A DNA stretch of 64,000 nt from positions 3,275,001 through 3,339,000 of the forward strand of contig OZ014421.1 in the NCBI GenBank assembly GCA_963965975.1, written 5' to 3'. Positions within the stretch are counted from its first letter, which is position 1. Every line of letters starts with the position of its first letter. The notes beneath the pieces were generated by a model. That model was not told where the DNA came from. It was given only the letters and a program-made list of their open reading frames with translations, and did no database searches. Positions 60,561 to 64,000 of the stretch are shown one piece after another. A program made the translations under genes and the position numbers. The stretch comes from Xestospongia bergquistia (lineage: Eukaryota > Porifera > Demospongiae > Haplosclerida > Petrosiidae).

Positions 60561-60916
60561 TTTTTAATGTTTTTTTCTAATTTAATTTTGCAAAAGTATA
60601 TGTGAAAATGAACATCTTGTGCATAAAATACACAATTTTAAAAGTGTACCCTTACTTTTTTGGCACAAAGGTGTCTAAATATCTATACTTTGGTCACCCA
60701 AACACATAGAAAAAGAGAAAAGATGCAATTTTGGCCCAAAAGGTTTTCAAAAAGTCTTTTAAATTATGAGTATTTTCAGAGGTTAAAATGCATGTATTTT
60801 TTCATCAAAAAAATTTTAAAAGATGTCTTCAAAATTCATGAATTTTTGTGGTAATATCGGATTAAAATTTGCGTATTTTTCGCACCACAAAGGGGATAAA
60901 ATAGACGTAAAATACA
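60561..60916. other. AT-rich stretch without a recognisable feature
   Basis: A 64-codon frame (60660-60854) is lysine- and phenylalanine-rich, as expected of AT-rich random sequence. I see nothing else. Confidence 0.5.
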
Positions 60917-61104
60917 CCTAAACCATGAACCCTAAATACTAACATTATAACATAAACCCAAACCTGAAACGAGAATTTCTAAATCACTAAACCCTAACTT
61001 CTAAACCCTACACTTGAAAACCTAAACCCTAAACCTTAAATCCTAAAACCAAAATGGTAAACACTAAATTTTAAAAACTAAACTCTAAACCCAAAACCTA
61101 CAAC
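60917..61104. repeat. Degenerate CCCTAAA-type (telomere-like) tract
   Basis: Roughly 190 bp in which AACCCTAAA, ACCCTAAC, AACCCTAC and similar words recur in poor register (for example at about 60.99, 61.02 and 61.03 kb). It resembles a heavily mutated TTTAGGG/TTAGGG repeat. It is interstitial, as coding-like DNA follows. Confidence 0.55.
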
Positions 61105-61107
61105 TAG

Positions 61108-61399
61108 ATGTAGCTCGATTTAATGACACTCATTCAGATGTTCATATCATTTCAGATGTTACCAGAATATTTTATGGAGATAATGAATGTGTTGCTGTAT
61201 GAAGGTTTCATACAGTCCAGAATGTTTGCAAGCACTGAAATTTGCAGAGAAAGTTGAAGCAGTCATCAAGTATTCATCTCGAGAAGTTAGAATGATTACA
61301 GAAGCAGAGACAACAGAGCAACATAGAATGATTACAGAAGCAGAGACACTAGAGCAACATAGTTTAACAATGTATACATTTACATTGGATCATGTCTGA
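61108..61399 (+). CDS. Upstream exons of an unrecognised gene (frame interrupted)
   Basis: Two open stretches follow each other. 61108-61199 reads DVARFNDTHSDVHIISDVTR then IFYGDNECVAV and meets a TGA. 61202-61399 reads KVSYSPECLQALKFAEKVEA, then an immediate peptide duplication (RMITEAETTEQH, RMITEAETLEQH), then a stop. The lysine/glutamate pattern could form a helix or coiled coil. A change of frame between the two, with no obvious intron, suggests either decay or a missed splice. The acceptor ACAACTAG precedes the first. I do not recognise the protein. Confidence 0.35.
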
Positions 61400-62590
61400 A
61401 AAAGAGTTAGGAGTTTTGCTAGCAAATCCAATTCATTTACATCCTGATACATTTCATCATGCTTTGCCACTTATTACCTCCTGTAGCTACTGGTGCTCCA
61501 CCTTTAATATCTCAGATAGCGTTAGTCCTCAGTAATATAATTCACATGATCATTCGTTACATTAGACCTTCACCTGATTTTTCCACAAAGGCATATAATG
61601 AAATTTGTAACTGGAGATAATTTGTTTCAGGGACGACAAGTTCTGGAGCAATTATTAAATATTTGTTGGAGCTGTTTTTTCACACGTTGGATTGGTAAGT
61701 AAATATGTTTAGTTGTGTAAATATTTGAAATATATATATATATATATATACTGAAGTATCTAAGTCTGTTGAAGAGTGCTCGATGTCGTTTAGACAGAGC
61801 GAGTTAGAACAGAATTAAAGGAAAAAAGAACAGAGCTCTCGCTGTGTTGCTGTTACTCCGAGTTTCACGCGTTATGCGATCGTCAGACAGCTGTCTGACG
61901 ATCGCATAACGCGTGAAACTCGGAGTAACAGCAACACAGCGAGAGCTCTGTTCTTTTGTCCTTTAATTCTGTTCTATATATATATATATATATATTACGA
62001 CCTCCATATTCCACTTGGGTTGGGAGTCCAGTACTAATAAGGTGGGGCTTGTTAATGTTGATATGGGAACAGTCCATAAAGGAGTGGAAGTTTTCCCTCT
62101 AAAGAACAAAATTTTCTCTGGCTGGTATGATCGTGTTGCAATTTATCAATTAACAGGAGCAACGACAAGTAATGTGTGAGATATGTTGAAGGTTAGCTAC
62201 CGAAATAATTAATTAAAATTTTTATTTACATTTTAAGTAGGTAAGAAGCTTCAAGGAAGACCGTATGAAAGAGACAAATAGATTTGATTGTCTGCAGTAA
62301 ATGTAAATGTTAATGATGAATACTTGGAATTTCTCAAAAACTACAAAGATAACTTCAGTTCATTAATTTGTACTGAACTTGTTGCTCATGTATATCAGGA
62401 ACTTAAACTAATTGGTGAGTTTAACAATAATCGGTGAGTTTAACAATAGTCACAATGAAACACACTTCTACTTTTCATAGATACAACCAAACTGTCAGAT
62501 GAATTCAGTCCTGATGATTTTTCCAGTAATTGTACATTGAAACTGAACTTTGGACATATTATATCAATATTAAACAATAATATCCATTAA
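61392..62590 (+). CDS. Multi-exon gene model of unknown function, 3' part
   Basis: Splice-compatible exons on the plus strand: an open block to about 61607 (containing LGVLLANPIHLHPDTFHH, then after a one-base frame change near 61465 PPVATGAPPLISQIALVLSN), 61631-61694, 62032-62168, 62298-62414 and 62481-62590. Splice phases agree from 61607 onwards (phases 1, 2, 1, 1). The C-terminal part reads VGLVNVDMGTVHKGVEVF, FSGWYDRVAIYQLTG, NDEYLEFLKNYKDNFSSLIC, ELVAHVYQELKLID, LSDEFSPDD, ending HIISILNNNIH then TAA. It looks like a real soluble protein with alternating strands and helices. I recognise no family. The frame change near 61465 may be a mutation, so this could be a recent pseudogene. Confidence 0.45.
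61731..61750. repeat. TA microsatellite, left of palindrome
   Basis: (TA)n; a second run (61975-61995) follows the palindrome on its other side. Confidence 0.9.
61805..61976. repeat. 172-bp near-perfect palindrome (zero-spacer hairpin)
   Basis: The two 86-nt arms meet at 61890/61891 (CAGACAG|CTGTCTG). I find one mismatch only (GGAAAAAAG against GGACAAAAG in the complement). It lies in the predicted intron 61695-62031 between TA repeats. The arms are more G/C-rich than the surroundings and contain restriction-like 6-mers (GAGCTC, ACGCGT, CGATCG). This is probably a fold-back MITE inserted at TA. Confidence 0.9.
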
Positions 62591-63156
62591 GTGAAAAAAG
62601 GTTGATGTTTAGTTTAGAAGCTATTGCGTTGTATTTTAAAAGTTATCATAAAACAGATAGAGCCACAAATAACTTTGTATCTCCATCAATTATTTTCAAT
62701 ATTGATTAGTCAACTTAACTTGTGCCCAACAGTCAATAGACTATTTGATGGTTGTGAATTCTTCTTTATAGGTCTGTCTCCCAAGCATCAACCCTTGAAG
62801 AATTTGCACACTAAATTAGTACAGTTGCTGGTGAATAATAACAAGAAAATGAAACCATTAGATGAAAGTGATGCTCTACTAAGTGTTATCCTTTCCATGC
62901 TCTTCCTGATCAATTTTTACAACTAGTCATGCTTTCATTGTGTCAGGAATTACCTGTTCAAAAAGAATCAAGTTCGCATCTTTGGAAGTACCTTTGGAAG
63001 TTTGTCACATTTCAAAGTCGTTGCTTTTTAGTCCTAATAAGTTCATTATCTGACATACTTCTTTTCTTAGTTGACAGGCGTGGCAAATTAACTGTAATCA
63101 CGCCCATGGGCGGCTACTTTTCCAATAATGCTTTTTCAACAATAGCAACGATTTAA
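62591..63156 (+). other. Possible further exons, weak
   Basis: Three short open frames follow: 62605-62709 (MFSLEAIALYFKSYHKTDRA), 62779-62926 after a TTCTTTATAG acceptor (LSPKHQPLKNLHTKLVQLLV) and 62929-63156 (ELPVQKESSSHLWKYLWKF, then GKLTVITPMGGYF). Each is plausible as protein, but they end in stops and do not splice cleanly in any way I could find. They may belong to the gene model upstream or to its decayed duplicate. Confidence 0.25.
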
Positions 63157-63632
63157 AAGCTTACTCTAGCAACAAGATGATGCTTTCAGGTAAGTTACTA
63201 GTGTGACAGGGTAGGTAGGTTGATGTTGCTACATAACAACAAGAAAAGCCATAAAAGCCATAAAATGGATGCTCAACTCTGTAGTATGCTACGAACACTT
63301 AATGATCAACATACAGTTGATCTCTTTGTTGTGTGGGGAGTCTGTTGATACTTTGTTCTAAGCCAAACAATGTAAACTAGTGCACAACAAAGGGTTTCTT
63401 TGACACACCTCACTATCACTTCCTGTCAATTTATTTGGGTGGAGTTAACTTTCAATTGGGAAAGAAAGCAAGGTAAGTTTTCTTTCTTGTAATAATATTA
63501 CTGTTTTGCCTGCCATTTCTTTGCTGATAGTATTATAAACTTAAAGTGAAACTTGTAATCTTCCTTTTGGATGATTTAAAACTAGGTGAATATAGTGTCT
63601 TCTATAAAGACCCATTGCTAAACACACCACTA

Positions 63633-63635
<3 letters not shown>
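63157..63635. other. No feature recognised
   Basis: AT-rich DNA. A local doubling AAGCCATAAAAGCCATAAAA occurs near 63.24 kb. No gene-like frame is visible. Confidence 0.4.

Positions 63636-63669
<34 letters not shown>
63636..63669. repeat. CA microsatellite
   Basis: About 17 CA units, followed by diverged GAAGMG...TATGTA...GACAACTTACAGTCAG-type ~100-bp repeats (63.67-63.94 kb; three loose copies ending CACAGTCAGG or similar). Confidence 0.9.
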
Positions 63670-63675
<6 letters not shown>

Positions 63676-63976
63676 GAAAGGAAGAGACGTATGTCCATGT
63701 AGAGACAACTTACAGTCAGGGAATATATTAAAACTGATTGGTAGTGTATGTATAATGTAAGTGCATATACACACAGAGAGGAAAAGAAGCATGTATGTAT
63801 AGACACAATACACAGTCAGGCAAAGTGGAGCAATATATTATAATACACATACACAGAGACAGTTAGAGAAGCGTGTACATAGACACAACACACAGTATGG
63901 CAAAGTGAAACAATACATTATAATTGATTGCTGATGTAAGTATAGTGTGTGTGTTTTCTTGTTATCAGGAATAGAT

Positions 63977-64000
63977 AATATATATATATATATATATATA
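63977..64000. repeat. TA microsatellite at the window edge
   Basis: Alternating TA continues to the last base, so its full length is unknown. Confidence 0.9.

Noticed and set aside
61883..62077. Minus-strand 64-codon frame
   Set aside because: It comes from the palindrome arm and the adjacent TA repeat.
1..64000. tRNA, rRNA or other structured RNA genes
   Set aside because: I saw no cloverleaf with A and B boxes and no rRNA-like sequence by eye. A covariance-model search would be needed to exclude them.

Overview
The window looks like invertebrate animal DNA. It is AT-rich, has short GT-AG introns, a Ty3/Gypsy-type retroelement, several piggyBac-type DNA transposons, and G/C-rich GGGTGTGGC/GGGCGTGGC words in non-coding DNA. 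I lean towards a sponge or another early-branching animal, but this is only an impression and no host gene that I recognise settles it. Nothing suggests a bacterium, a plasmid or a virus genome.

Layout. (1) About 1-42.9 kb and 49.1-54.3 kb is one very large plus-strand tandem array. Its units look like introns plus exons: a strong acceptor (TTACTTCNTTTTAG), a second acceptor 24-26 nt later (TTTATTTCTGCAG), an exon-like block, and in many units a GTAAAT donor. Most copies are broken, but seven keep one complete frame of 58-66 codons (15.66, 16.12, 37.38, 41.74, 49.71, 50.31 and 53.18 kb). The shared pattern is DFxSAGLxxKTEEGTxF, then SFDxVLCSxS, then a hydrophobic strand and a stop. I do not recognise this product. 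Longer blocks of 1-4 kb have been re-duplicated inside the array. (2) 43.6-48.4 kb and 54.3-58.5 kb hold a second array of about twenty 59-nt microexon-like units each, separated by roughly 75-130 bp introns. (3) 37.3-49.1 kb and about 50.2-59.2 kb are two copies of one tandem segmental duplication. (4) 59-64 kb is lower-copy sequence: a proline-rich terminal exon, AT-rich non-coding DNA, a degenerate telomere-like tract, a multi-exon gene model of unknown function whose intron contains a 172-bp near-perfect palindrome, and microsatellites at the right edge.

Mobile elements. A 3'-truncated Gypsy-type element lies at 1.34-5.2 kb on the minus strand and carries a reading-frame break. Two apparently intact piggyBac elements (27.8-30.6 and 34.3-37.2 kb) each encode a predicted 615-residue spliced transposase. 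Two non-autonomous piggyBac-like elements (42.9-43.6 and 46.9-47.6 kb) are present in the first duplicate only; the second keeps the empty TTAA sites. All four piggyBac-like elements carry a family-specific short palindrome starting 16 bp inside the left end and repeated 43-44 bp later. A palindromic-TIR MITE family is embedded throughout: 17 copies of about 143 bp in the first array, with a 9-bp target duplication, and four 490-559 bp copies in the microexon arrays. These MITEs amplified together with the array. piggyBac 1 sits inside another ~256-bp MITE, which itself sits inside an array unit.

Overall this is a repeat-driven, recently rearranged locus. It is either a huge, largely decayed exon-duplication gene region or a satellite built from former exons. 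I cannot tell from sequence alone whether the arrays are transcribed.
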